64,000 bases of DNA from Actinacidiphila acidipaludis (GCF_019890725.1 NZ_JAINZZ010000003.1:186001-250000), one strand, 5' to 3'; shown: positions 1 to 10,966, counted from the stretch's first letter. Notes: generated by a model not told the origin, from the sequence alone. Numbers and translations: made by a program.

Positions 1-522
1 GTCGAGGAGATCGCGCACCAGGCCGGGGTGTCCAAGCCGGTCGTCTACGAGCACTTCGGCGGCAAGGAAGGCCTCTACGCCGTCGTGGTGGACCGCGAGA
101 TGCGCCGCCTGCTGGACATGGTCACCGGCGCGCTGACCGGCGGGCATCCCCGCGAACTCCTGGAACAGGCCGCCTTCGCCCTCCTCGACTACATCGAGCA
201 GTACACCGACGGCTTCCGCATCCTCGTGCGGGACTCGCCCGTCGCCCAGTCGACGGGCACCTTCGCGTCGCTGATCAGCGACATCGCCACCCAGGTCGAG
301 GACATCCTCGGGCACGAGTTCTCCGAGCGCGGCTTCGACGCCAAGCTCGCGTCGCTCTACGCCCAGGCCCTGGTCGGCATGGTGGCGCTCACCGGCCAGT
401 GGTGGCTGGACGCCCAGCACCCCGGCAAGGCCGACGTCGTCGCCCACCTGGTCAACCTGTCCTGGAACGGGCTGTCGGGCCTGGAGCCCCGCCCGCGGCT
501 GATCGGCCACCGCAAGAGCTGA
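1..522 (+). CDS. TetR-family transcriptional regulator, 5' end missing
   Basis: The reading frame is open from base 1, so the gene starts upstream of the window and only its last 173 residues are seen. The first residues are the second half of a TetR helix-turn-helix, with the recognition-helix signature GVSKPVVYEHFGGKEGLY. The remainder is a helical ligand-binding domain of ordinary TetR length. Such proteins are dimeric repressors that release DNA when they bind a small ligand; the ligand cannot be read from this sequence. The gene faces ppc tail to tail across a hairpin terminator. Nothing visible links it to ppc regulation. The family call is secure, the target is unknown. Confidence 0.9.
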   Translation, partial: VEEIAHQAGVSKPVVYEHFGGKEGLYAVVVDREMRRLLDMVTGALTGGHPRELLEQAAFALLDYIEQYTDGFRILVRDSPVAQSTGTFASLISDIATQVEDILGHEFSERGFDAKLASLYAQALVGMVALTGQWWLDAQHPGKADVVAHLVNLSWNGLSGLEPRPRLIGHRKS

Positions 523-601
523 CCGGGCGCCGCCCGGACCGCCAGGGACCGGCGCTGACCGGCGCGGACCGCCGCGGACCTCGGCGGACTCCGCGAACGA
601 C

Positions 602-634
602 GAGGGCACCGCCGCGACGCGCGGCGGTGCCCTC
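602..634. terminator. Bidirectional hairpin terminator between tetR and ppc
   Basis: A perfect 14-bp stem (602-615 with 621-634) closes a 5-nt loop (616-620). It lies between the stops of two convergent genes, so it can end transcription from both sides. It has no T-tract, as is usual for actinobacterial terminators. Confidence 0.8.
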
Positions 635-672
635 GGACGAGCCGGTCCGGAGTGGCGGACCGGCCTCGCGTC

Positions 673-3420
<2,748 letters not shown>

Positions 3421-3586
3421 AGGTGCGGCTCCTTGTGCAGGTGATGGACGGGATGTGACGGAGCACGTCGTGCTCACGGACCGCGCTGTCCGACCCCACC
3501 AGGATAAGTGGCGGTCCTGTGGCCGAGACGGGCCGCCCACCAGCCGGACACCCGGACGGGGCCGGTGCGCCGCCCGGCGCACCGCC

Positions 3587-3592
3587 TACGCT
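3587..3592 (+). promoter_or_regulatory. -10 element of a probable leaderless promoter
   Basis: TACGCT lies 7 nt before the ATG at 3600 and there is no Shine-Dalgarno sequence. This is the usual arrangement of leaderless actinobacterial genes whose transcript begins at the start codon. No convincing -35 box was seen. Confidence 0.5.
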
Positions 3593-3599
3593 GGACGCC

Positions 3600-4952
3600 A
3601 TGAGTACGACGGGGGCGCACGTACCGGACGACGGGGCTGGAGGACGGCCCGGGTCCGGCTGGTGGTGGTGGCCGAGGCGGCGCAGCCTCGTCTTCGACGC
3701 GGGTCTGGCCGCGGTGTCGGCGCTGGAGTGCGCCTTCGAGGGCGCCACCTTCGCGCAGAAGACCGGGATCGCGACGACACTCGGCGCGCTCTTCGGCATG
3801 CTCGTGGGCGCGGTGCTGCTGCTGCGCCGGCGCTGGCCGGTGGCGGTGGTGCTGGTCGGCATCGCGGTCAGCCCGGCCCAGATGGGCTTCCTGCTCTCCC
3901 TCGTCGGCCTCTACACGCTCGCGGCCTCCGAGGTGCCGCGGCGCATCACCGTCGCGCTCGCCTCGATGAACGGCTTCGGCACGATGCTGGTGGCGTTCCT
4001 CAACTTCGAGGACAGCATGCGCGACTCCGGCAGCCACTCGATGACGATGCTGGTGACGCTGATCGTCTCCGCGCTGATGGCGCTCGGACTGACCGCGCCG
4101 CCGGTGCTGCTCGGCCTGTACGTGCGGGCCAGGCGGCGGCTGGTGGAGAGCCTGCGGGAGCGGGCCGACGGCCTGGAGCGCGAGCTGGAACTGCTCGCGG
4201 AGAAGGCGCTGGAGCGGGCCGAGCGGGCCCGCGCCGACGAGCGCACCCGGATCGCGCGCGAGATGCACGACGTCGTCGCCCACCGGGTCAGCCTGATGGT
4301 GGTGCACGCGGCCGCGCTCAAGGCCGTCGCCCTCAAGGACCCGCAGAAGGCGTCCGCGAGCGCGGAACTGCTGGGCGACATGGGGCGGCAGGCGCTGACC
4401 GAGCTGCGGCAGATGCTCGGTGTGCTGCGCACCGCCTCGGTCGCCGTGTCCGGCACGGCGGCCGGGACCGGGGCCTCGTCCTCCTCGGTCCCGGACGGCG
4501 CCACCGTGGTCGCGGTGGCCGGCGCCGCCCTGACGGCCGCGGGGACCGAGGAGGACGAGGGCCCCTGCCTGGAACAGCTCGCCGCACTGGTGGAGGAGTC
4601 GGCGGCGGCCGGCATGGGCGTGGAGTTCCTGACCGAGGGCGAGTCCCGGCCGTGCGGCAAGCGGATCGAGGCGACCGTCTACCGCGTGGTGCAGGAAGCG
4701 CTGACCAATGTGCACAAGCACGCGGCCGGCGCCAAGGCGCGCGTCCTGCTCGTCTACCGCGAGGCCGAGGTGGCGGTGCTGATCACCAATGGCCCGTCGG
4801 ACGGATCGGCTCCCACCCGGCTGCCCAGCGGGGGCCACGGCCTGGTCGGCATGCGCGAGCGTGTCACCTCCCACGGCGGCGGCTTCGCCGCCGGGCCGAC
4901 CCCCGAAGGCGGCTTCCGGGTCTCCGCGATGATCCCGCTCGCGGCCGTCTGA
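3600..4952 (+). CDS. Orphan NarL/DesK-type sensor histidine kinase
   Basis: A 450-residue membrane kinase. The first 180 residues form several hydrophobic segments. A short coiled coil leads to the HisKA_3 dimerisation and phosphorylation box (TRIAREMHDVVAHRVSLM, phospho-acceptor His at about residue 223). After a roughly 75-residue low-complexity Ala/Ser/Gly insertion comes an HATPase_c domain with the N-box VVQEALTNVHKHA and G-box GGHGLVGMRERV. Kinases of this class phosphorylate LuxR-type response regulators. No response-regulator gene is adjacent on either side, so the partner must be encoded elsewhere. The ATG at 3600 is preferred over upstream starts because a -10 box sits at leaderless distance. 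The signal sensed is unknown. Confidence 0.88.
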   Translation: MSTTGAHVPDDGAGGRPGSGWWWWPRRRSLVFDAGLAAVSALECAFEGATFAQKTGIATTLGALFGMLVGAVLLLRRRWPVAVVLVGIAVSPAQMGFLLSLVGLYTLAASEVPRRITVALASMNGFGTMLVAFLNFEDSMRDSGSHSMTMLVTLIVSALMALGLTAPPVLLGLYVRARRRLVESLRERADGLERELELLAEKALERAERARADERTRIAREMHDVVAHRVSLMVVHAAALKAVALKDPQKASASAELLGDMGRQALTELRQMLGVLRTASVAVSGTAAGTGASSSSVPDGATVVAVAGAALTAAGTEEDEGPCLEQLAALVEESAAAGMGVEFLTEGESRPCGKRIEATVYRVVQEALTNVHKHAAGAKARVLLVYREAEVAVLITNGPSDGSAPTRLPSGGHGLVGMRERVTSHGGGFAAGPTPEGGFRVSAMIPLAAV

Positions 4953-5046
4953 ACCCTCAGCGGGTGGCCGGGGGGCCTGATCCTCAGGGGAGTGGCCAGG
5001 GACCCGTATGACGCTCAGGGCGCGGCCGGGGGCCGGGTGAGCCTCA
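4951..5046. repeat. Imperfect ~30-bp tandem repeats at a convergent junction
   Basis: Three units (4951-4980, 4981-5011, 5012-5040) and the start of a fourth share a CTCAG-GGCCGGG-TGA pattern. The fourth copy contains the stop codon of the minus-strand coiled-coil gene, so the array looks like a repeated gene end. No function is evident. Confidence 0.5.
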
Positions 5047-5991
5047 GGGCGCGTCGGGCTGCTCCGGCACCTCGGGCACCTCGGGCTGCTCCGGCGGCTC
5101 GGGGTCCCGGCCGGTGAGCGCGGCCAGGGTGCTGCGGATGTGGGCCAGATGGGCCCGGATCTCGTCCCGGTGCTGCTCGTGCTCGCGCAGCGTGCGTTCC
5201 GCCTCGCGGCGCACCCGCTCCTCGTGGACCCGGGCCTGCGACAGCAACGCGGTCGCGCGCGCCTCGGCGTCGGCCTGCTGGGTGCGCAGCGCCTCCTCCG
5301 CCTCGGTCCGCTCCCGGTTCGCCTCCTCCAGCCGCCGCTCGGCGTCCGCCAGCAGGTCGGCCAGCCGGCCGTCCACCACGGCCTCGCGCTCGGCGAGCTC
5401 CCGCTCCAGCACGTCCAGCCGGCTCTGCCGCGCCTGGTCCGCCTCGTCCTTCTCCCGGCCGAGCCGCGCCTGCACCCCCTCCATCGCCGAGGTGGCCTCG
5501 CCGCGCACGGCGTCCGCCTCGGCGCGGGCCTGCCCGAGGATCTCCGCGGCCCGCCCGCACGCCTCGTCCATGACGGCCTGCGCCTGGTCCTCGGCGGCGG
5601 CCAGCCGTGCGGAGGCCGCGGCGCGGGCCTCGTCCTGGAGGGCGCGACGTGCGGTGTCCGCGGCGTCCCGGGCGTACTGGGCCTCGGTCTCGGCCCGTTC
5701 GCGGACCGCCGCGGCCTCCTCCTCCACCGTCCGCAGCAGGTCCACCGCGCCGGGCCCGAGGGACTCGTAGCCCGTCGCCGCCAGCGCGTCCACCTGCCGG
5801 CGCAGCGCCGTGCACTCGGCGTCCATCTCGTTCGCCAGGACGGTCAGCCGGGCCGCCCGCTCCCATGCCGCGTCCCGGTCCTCGGAAAGCTCGTCCAGGA
5901 AGCGGTCCACCTGGTCGGGGCGGTACCCGCGGCCGCGGACCGTGGAGAACCGCCCCTCCGCTGCTTCCGGTGTGGTCGTGTCACTGCTCAT
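5044..5991 (-). CDS. DivIVA/FilP-like coiled-coil protein ('cellulose-binding protein' family)
   Basis: A 315-residue, almost wholly helical protein. Residues about 13-40 (FSTVRGRGYRPDQVDRFLDE) match the short N-terminal motif of DivIVA-like proteins. From about residue 90 to 285 there is continuous charged heptad sequence rich in Ala, Glu and Arg, and a Pro/Glu tail ends the protein. FilP and Scy of Streptomyces are built this way and form cytoskeletal assemblies near hyphal tips; many relatives carry the misleading name cellulose-binding protein. The ATG at 5991 has GAGGGG upstream. A cytoskeletal role in polar growth is inferred from architecture only. It is not clearly FilP itself. Confidence 0.75.
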   Translation of the reverse strand: MSSDTTTPEAAEGRFSTVRGRGYRPDQVDRFLDELSEDRDAAWERAARLTVLANEMDAECTALRRQVDALAATGYESLGPGAVDLLRTVEEEAAAVRERAETEAQYARDAADTARRALQDEARAAASARLAAAEDQAQAVMDEACGRAAEILGQARAEADAVRGEATSAMEGVQARLGREKDEADQARQSRLDVLERELAEREAVVDGRLADLLADAERRLEEANRERTEAEEALRTQQADAEARATALLSQARVHEERVRREAERTLREHEQHRDEIRAHLAHIRSTLAALTGRDPEPPEQPEVPEVPEQPDAP

Positions 5992-6124
5992 GCCGTGTGC
6001 CCCTCGCCGTCGGGCCGGTCCGCGTCATGGCGCCTGGTCGCGCGCTGTCCCCTTGTCCGGATATGACCGAATTGTACGGGCTACGCCACTCCCGTCCCTC
6101 TCCTACCCCGCGACGCGCCGGACA

Positions 6125-6168
6125 ACGAAAGGGCCGGGTGGAGGGGTTCCTCCACCCGGCCCTTTCGT
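6125..6168 (-). terminator. Strong hairpin terminator after the SUKH-4/deaminase gene
   Basis: A perfect 20-bp stem (6125-6144 with 6149-6168) with a GGTT loop follows the stop of the minus-strand gene ending at 6235. It separates that operon from the coiled-coil gene. Confidence 0.85.
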
Positions 6169-6223
6169 CCCGCCGCCGCGGGCGCGGCGCACGGCATGAC
6201 GTGCCGTTACAGCAGTCCGTCCA

Positions 6224-6252
6224 GAGCAGCCCGTCTAGAGCAGCCCGTCCCA
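6224..6252. repeat. 14-bp triplication across a stop codon
   Basis: Read on the minus strand, a 14-mer close to GGACGGGCTGCTCT occurs three times in tandem, spanning the last codons and the TAG stop of the gene ending at 6235. This suggests slippage that could move the C-terminus. Confidence 0.5.
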
Positions 6253-9081
6253 CATCTGCTCGATGAGCACCGACCACCAGTTGTCCGGCGAGGCGATGGC
6301 CGCCGGGTCCTGCGCGGCGAGCTGCGCCTGGAAGTCGACCGTCCAGCGGCCGGCCTGCTCCGGCGTCAGCCCGAGCCGCAGCCGCCACATCCGGCCCAGC
6401 AGCGCCAGGCAGCGGGCGAACTCCGGCAGGCTGGAGTTCACGAACTGCGGCGCCTGCGCGGGCGTGCCGCCCGGACCGGCCTCCAGCGGCACCGCCACGA
6501 TGTGCGCGGTCCCGTACTGCACGCAGAGCTGACGGCCGAAGTCGTTGCCCATGACGAGGTACGAGCCCGCGTCGGCGGCCGCCTGCACACCGCGCTGCGC
6601 CGCCAGTTCGGCCAGCGTCGGCACCGGCTGCCCCGGCTGGGCCTGCGCCCAGAAGAAGGGCCCGAAGTCCACCGGCAGCCCGGCCCACACCAGCGTCTGC
6701 GCGACGATGTCCGGCACGCCGGCCCGCGAGACCGCGCGCTGGTCGAAGCGGAACACCGCCTGCGGGCCGAACGCGCCCGCCAGCTCCTGCCCGATGACGT
6801 CCAGACCCACCGGCGGCACCCGCACCACGGAGTGGGCGTCCGGCATCGGGACGCGCTGCGGCTGCGGACGGGCGGGCGCACCCGCCACCTGGTGCAGTTC
6901 GCCCTGGTGCGTCAGCAGGTGCTGGACACCCTGCCGGCGCCCGGCGTGGTCACGGCCGTAGGGCGCGGTGTGGCTGATCCGCACCTGCGGCCAGGTCTCC
7001 CGCACCATCCGGGCGCAGTAGCCGCCCGGCAGGTCGCACGACTCCAGCTCGGTGTGCAGCTCCAGTACCTGCTCCGGGCGGATGTTCATCGACCGCAGCT
7101 CGTGCAGGATCTGCCACTCCGGGTGCGGCGTACCGGGCGCAGAACGGCGGATGAGCTGCTGCTCGCTGCCGTCCTGACCGCGGTAGCGCAGCACGGCCAT
7201 GTAACCGGGCCCGACCGTGGGCACGGCGGGGCCGCCCTGCGGGTACCCGTAGGCCGGCGGCGGGGGTGGCGGTGCGCCCGCGCCCGGTCCCGGCGGCGGG
7301 GTGCCGGGACCGGCGAGCATCGTCGCCGCGTAGTGCGGGTTGCCCGGTGCCGGGGGAGGTGGCGGCGGACCGCCCGCGCCCGGTCCGGGGGGCGGGACGC
7401 CCGGTCCGGCGAGCATGGTGGCGGCGTAGTGCGGGTTGCCGGGTCCGGGCGGCGGAGTGCCGTTGCCCGGCGGCGGGGGCGGCGGAGTGCCCGCGCCCGG
7501 TGCCGGGGGAGGCGGCGGTGGGCCGCCCGCGCCCGGCCCCGGCGGGGGAGTGCCGGGTGCGGCCAGCATCGTCGCCGCGTAGTGCGGGTCGTTGCCCGCG
7601 GGCGGGGCGGGCGGGGACCCGGGCCCCTGAGGCGGGGTGTTCGGCCCGGGCGAGGCCATCATGGTCGCCGCGTACGCCGGGTTGCCCGCGGCGGGCGGCG
7701 GGGGCGGCGCGTCCGCGGCGGGCTGCGGCGGACCGGCCGCCGGCGGCACGCTGCCGCGCGGGGCCCTGGCGGTCTCCAGGTCGGCGATGTCCGCAGCGCC
7801 GGGCACGTGCGGTGCGGGCGCGGCGGGGCCGCCCTGCGGATACCCGTACGACCCGTACGCGGGCGGCACAGGGGGAGTGCCCGCGCCCGGTCCGGGGGGC
7901 GGGTAGCCCACGCCCGGGGGCGGCGGCAGCGGGACGGCGGGGCCGCCCGGCGGCGGGTACGGCGAGCCGCCCATGGTGTGCGGGACGCCCTGCGCGGGCG
8001 GCGCGGGCGGGCCCTCCGCGGGGGCGATCATCGTCGGGGGCAGGGCGCTGCCCTGCGGCAGCAGTTCGGTCCGCGCCTCGGCGGCGGCGCCGGGCCCGTC
8101 CGGCCGCCGGCCGGTCTCGCTGATCGGCGGCGCGAAGACGGTGGCGGGCACCGCGACGGACGAGCCCTGCCCCGAGTCGCTGACCGTCTTCCCGGCCCAG
8201 CCGCCGCCGTCGTCGGCGGAGGCGGCGGGGGTGGGGGTGTCACCGGGCTTGCGGTAGTCGATCCCGCCGGACGGGGCGGAGTCCTGGCCGGGCCTGCGGT
8301 AGTCGATCCCGACGGACGGGGTCGCGGAACCTGTGTCGGCCGATCCGGCACCGGCGGCGGCTGCGAGGCCTGCCTGCGCCGGTACCCCCGCACCGCCGGA
8401 CGCGCCTGCGTCGGCCGTGGCGGGGTCGCCCGTCGCGCGCTGGGGCCTGCGGTAGTCGATTCCGCCGGACGGTGTGGATCCGAGGTCGGCCGCGCCGGCA
8501 CCCGGGGCGGTGAGGCCCGGGCCTGGGTCGGCCGTGGCGGGGTCGCTCGTGGCGTGTTCGGGCCTGCGGTAGTCGATGCCGCCGGACGGGGTGGATCCGA
8601 GGTCGGCCGCGCCGGCACCCGCGCCGGCTGCCAAGCCTGCCTGCGCCGGTACCCCCGCGCCGCCGGACGACGTGCCCGCACCCGCGCCGGAGGCGTCCCT
8701 GCGGCGGTCGGGGATGCCCATCCGGTCGGCGGCGTCCTGCAGCCACTGCGGCGGGCTCAGCAGGAAGGACGTGGCCTCCAGGTCGATGCGCTGGGGCGGT
8801 TCCGGAACCGCGTCGTTCGGCACGGCGCCGTACTCCTCCTCGTAGCGGCGGACGAGTTCACCGACGGGCAGGGCCGGCCACAGCGTGGCCTCGCCGCTGT
8901 CCCGGGCGATGATCACCCGGACCAGGCCGTCGTCGGTCAGCGGCCCGCCCTCGCGGGTCTCGGACCACACCACGAAGCCGAGGTCGAACTCGCGGACCCG
9001 GACCTCCCGGGCCTGGTACGACGGGACGTCGCCGTTGATCCAGCGCTCGGCGCGCTCCTGCGCCTCTGCGAAGGTCACCAT
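6235..9081 (-). CDS. Imm35/YrhB - disordered repeats - deaminase (XOO_2897-like) - SUKH-4 fusion protein
   Basis: A 948-residue multidomain protein without signal peptide or membrane segment. Residues 1-105 resemble the YrhB/Imm35 immunity fold (TFAEAQERAERWINGDVP...). About 110-620 is Pro/Gly/Ala-rich and disordered, with two repeated motifs: four copies of GIDYR(R/K)P and four of YAATM(L/M)A. About 626-712 fits a deaminase of the polymorphic-toxin class, with HPE at 653-655 and cysteines at 682 and 689 as candidate zinc ligands. About 755-930 fits the SUKH-4 immunity family. Toxin-type and immunity-type domains are thus in one chain. The ATG sits 7 nt past the preceding gene's stop, with GGAGG inside that gene, so the two are translationally coupled. 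The reaction and substrate are unknown. The catalytic Cys spacing is wider than the usual CxxC, so the deaminase domain may be altered. Confidence 0.72.
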   Translation of the reverse strand: MVTFAEAQERAERWINGDVPSYQAREVRVREFDLGFVVWSETREGGPLTDDGLVRVIIARDSGEATLWPALPVGELVRRYEEEYGAVPNDAVPEPPQRIDLEATSFLLSPPQWLQDAADRMGIPDRRRDASGAGAGTSSGGAGVPAQAGLAAGAGAGAADLGSTPSGGIDYRRPEHATSDPATADPGPGLTAPGAGAADLGSTPSGGIDYRRPQRATGDPATADAGASGGAGVPAQAGLAAAAGAGSADTGSATPSVGIDYRRPGQDSAPSGGIDYRKPGDTPTPAASADDGGGWAGKTVSDSGQGSSVAVPATVFAPPISETGRRPDGPGAAAEARTELLPQGSALPPTMIAPAEGPPAPPAQGVPHTMGGSPYPPPGGPAVPLPPPPGVGYPPPGPGAGTPPVPPAYGSYGYPQGGPAAPAPHVPGAADIADLETARAPRGSVPPAAGPPQPAADAPPPPPAAGNPAYAATMMASPGPNTPPQGPGSPPAPPAGNDPHYAATMLAAPGTPPPGPGAGGPPPPPPAPGAGTPPPPPPGNGTPPPGPGNPHYAATMLAGPGVPPPGPGAGGPPPPPPAPGNPHYAATMLAGPGTPPPGPGAGAPPPPPPAYGYPQGGPAVPTVGPGYMAVLRYRGQDGSEQQLIRRSAPGTPHPEWQILHELRSMNIRPEQVLELHTELESCDLPGGYCARMVRETWPQVRISHTAPYGRDHAGRRQGVQHLLTHQGELHQVAGAPARPQPQRVPMPDAHSVVRVPPVGLDVIGQELAGAFGPQAVFRFDQRAVSRAGVPDIVAQTLVWAGLPVDFGPFFWAQAQPGQPVPTLAELAAQRGVQAAADAGSYLVMGNDFGRQLCVQYGTAHIVAVPLEAGPGGTPAQAPQFVNSSLPEFARCLALLGRMWRLRLGLTPEQAGRWTVDFQAQLAAQDPAAIASPDNWWSVLIEQMWDGLL
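7313..7686 (-). repeat. Coding repeats: four YAATM(L/M)A modules in a proline-rich linker
   Basis: Four units at about 7313-7340, 7411-7440, 7561-7596 and 7651-7686 each encode (N/D)P(H/A)YAATM(L/M)A, separated by poly-Pro/Gly tracts. The amino-acid motif is kept while the spacers vary, as expected for a linear interaction or phosphorylation motif. Confidence 0.7.
8245..8590 (-). repeat. Coding repeats: four GIDYR(R/K)P modules
   Basis: Copies lie near 8251, 8296, 8449 and 8561. The two copies nearest the N-terminus sit in a longer, roughly 110-bp imperfect tandem duplication that also repeats AADLGSTPSG. They lie upstream of the YAATM modules in the protein. Confidence 0.7.
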
Positions 9082-9088
9082 CGCGGCC

Positions 9089-10099
9089 TCACCCCTCCAC
9101 CGGGACGGCGGTCGCGAACCCGCCGTCCACCATCAGGTTCGCCACCGTCTCCAGCTCCGGCGGGTTGCCCGCCAGCCGCAGCAGGAACTCGTCCAGCGAG
9201 TCGCCGCAGGGCAGCAGCAGTTCGGCGACCCGGTCCGCCGGGGAATCCCAGCGCTCGCCGTCGCGGATGTCGTCGTACGCGCAGAACCAGACGGAACCGA
9301 ACCGGTCGCCCTTCACCTTGACGGCGAGCACGCCGCCCTGGAGATAGCCGATCGCCAGGTAGTCCTTCGTCAGGTGGTCGCGCAGGCACTTGTTGACGTA
9401 GATCAGGTCGTTGACCGCGGCGTCGTCGCGCACGGTGAAGAACGGCTGGTCGAGCAGCAGGCCGAGTTCGGGGTCGAGGGCCACGCCCTTGGGGGCGCAG
9501 CCGCCGGCCGCCTTGAGGAAGGTGCGGTAGGCGCCGGGCAGCCGGTAGCCCAGCTCCTCCTCGACGTCGCACACCTGCTGCTCCGTCACGGCCACCGCGT
9601 CCTTGGGCAGGCCGAAGTGCACCGGGCGGGTCTCCTGGAGCGGGCGGGTGCCGCGCTTGGCGTGGTCGGCGGTGGAGGTCGCCAGGCCACCGTGGTGCCG
9701 CAGCAGCGCCTTGACCTCGACGGGTATCAACTCCAGGCGGCGCGTGCCGTGCACGTGGTGCCACGTCCAGCCGTGCGGGGTGGCGACGGGGGACAGGCTG
9801 CCCCACAGCTCGTGCCCGGCGGCGTGCAGCGCCGCGTTGGCCGACACGTGGTCGGTCAGCCGCAGTTCGTCGACGCCGAAGCCCTCGGGGGGTTCGGCGA
9901 TCTCGGCGGCGGCGCGGGCGTACGGGGAGAAGTCGGGGTAGCCGTCGTCGTCGACCCAGACGCCCTGCGGGTGTCTGGCCGCGCGGACCGGGTCGGGAAA
10001 GTGCACGACCTGTCCGGAGTAGGCCGCGTTGGGCGGCGCGGAGTGCTCCGCGGCTCCGGGCCCGGGAGGTGCTCCCAGCCCTTGCCGGCCTGTCGTCAT
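9089..10099 (-). CDS. WHH-type HNH nuclease - SUKH-1 (SMI1/KNR4) fusion protein
   Basis: A 336-residue cytoplasmic protein. The N-terminal half contains the signature of the WHH branch of the HNH/Endo VII toxin nucleases: HGWTWHHVHGTRRLELIP with Trp-His-His at residues 113-115, then RHHGG, preceded by the family's typical DDDGYPDF and RLTDHVSAN segments. From about residue 160 (VTEQQVCDVEEELGYRLPGAYRTFLKAAGG) it is an SMI1/KNR4 (SUKH-1) domain, the most common immunity fold of polymorphic toxin systems. The ATG at 10097-10099 is preferred to one seven codons upstream because AGGGGG precedes it at normal distance. It is the first gene of a coupled pair with the deaminase/SUKH-4 gene. Nuclease activity is inferred from the motif. 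Whether the SUKH part restrains the nuclease in cis or binds other toxins is open. Confidence 0.75.
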   Translation of the reverse strand: MTTGRQGLGAPPGPGAAEHSAPPNAAYSGQVVHFPDPVRAARHPQGVWVDDDGYPDFSPYARAAAEIAEPPEGFGVDELRLTDHVSANAALHAAGHELWGSLSPVATPHGWTWHHVHGTRRLELIPVEVKALLRHHGGLATSTADHAKRGTRPLQETRPVHFGLPKDAVAVTEQQVCDVEEELGYRLPGAYRTFLKAAGGCAPKGVALDPELGLLLDQPFFTVRDDAAVNDLIYVNKCLRDHLTKDYLAIGYLQGGVLAVKVKGDRFGSVWFCAYDDIRDGERWDSPADRVAELLLPCGDSLDEFLLRLAGNPPELETVANLMVDGGFATAVPVEG

Positions 10100-10207
10100 G
10101 GCGGTTGCCCCCTGCTGCATCTGGCTGATGACGACAGCCTAGGGGGTGTGGCAAGGGAGCTGAACTCCCTGGTCCGGCAGCCGTCGTCGGGGTGGAGGCC
10201 GGCCGGG

Positions 10208-10966
10208 TCAGTCGTTCTTGGCGGCGTCGCGGAGCTTGGCGACCTGGCGGAGCGGGACGGCGTCGCGCAGGGTGGCCGGCTTGTGGTCGGCGCGCAGCGT
10301 CTCGTACGCCGCGGTGGTGTCGCCGACCCTGATCACCGTGACGAGCACGGTGCCCGCCTGGCCCTTCCTCGTGTCGCCGATGGTGTAACTGGCCTGCTGG
10401 TCGCCGTAGGTGGTCGTCGCCGGCACCGGCTTCACGGCGAAGGTGGTGCTGACGCCGTTGCGGGTGGAGGAGAACGACGTGCAGGTCTTCAGCGACGTGG
10501 TCAGGTCGTCCAGCACGGCTTTCGCCTCGCCCGCGGTGTAGGAGGCGACCACGGTGAGGCTGATGGTCTTGGCGTTCTTGTCCGACGCCGCGGTGTCGGT
10601 GATCATCGCGCCGACGTAGACCTGCCGCGGGTGCTTCGGCTGGCTGCTCCACTGGTCGGCCACGGGCTGGCAGGCGGGCCGGTCGGCCGTCTGCGGGCCG
10701 CCGAGCAGCTGGCCCTTGGAGCCCGCGGGCAGCACCTGGACGTGGGGGACGTCCTTGGACGTGAGCAGCGCCTGCGTCAGGTTGGCGGTGGAGACCGCGC
10801 CGGACGCCCGGACGTTCTTCGGCTGGTCCTTGCCGCTCTTGCCGTCCCCGCCGCAGGCCGCGGTCAGCGCGAGCGCGGGCAGCAGGGCGGCGGCCACGAC
10901 CGCCGTACGTGAACTACCGGTGAGTAGGCGACTGCGTGCACATATCCGCATCGAATCGATCCCCAT
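10208..10966 (-). CDS. Secreted lipoprotein, paralogue of its upstream neighbour
   Basis: A 252-residue exported protein with an Arg-containing N-terminus, a hydrophobic stretch and the lipobox-like LALTAAC, giving a probable lipidated cysteine near residue 37. The mature domain (LTQALLTSKDVPHVQVLP, two internal cysteines in RPACQP and LKTCTSF, C-terminal DTTAAYETLRADH) is clearly related to the protein encoded at 11111-11971. The fold faintly recalls the PknH extracellular sensor or LppX-type actinobacterial lipoproteins, but I cannot assign it. An internal ATG at 10949-10951 is an alternative start. It is separated from the SUKH genes by only about 108 bp and reads in the same direction. 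Confidence 0.75.
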   Translation of the reverse strand: MGIDSMRICARSRLLTGSSRTAVVAAALLPALALTAACGGDGKSGKDQPKNVRASGAVSTANLTQALLTSKDVPHVQVLPAGSKGQLLGGPQTADRPACQPVADQWSSQPKHPRQVYVGAMITDTAASDKNAKTISLTVVASYTAGEAKAVLDDLTTSLKTCTSFSSTRNGVSTTFAVKPVPATTTYGDQQASYTIGDTRKGQAGTVLVTVIRVGDTTAAYETLRADHKPATLRDAVPLRQVAKLRDAAKND

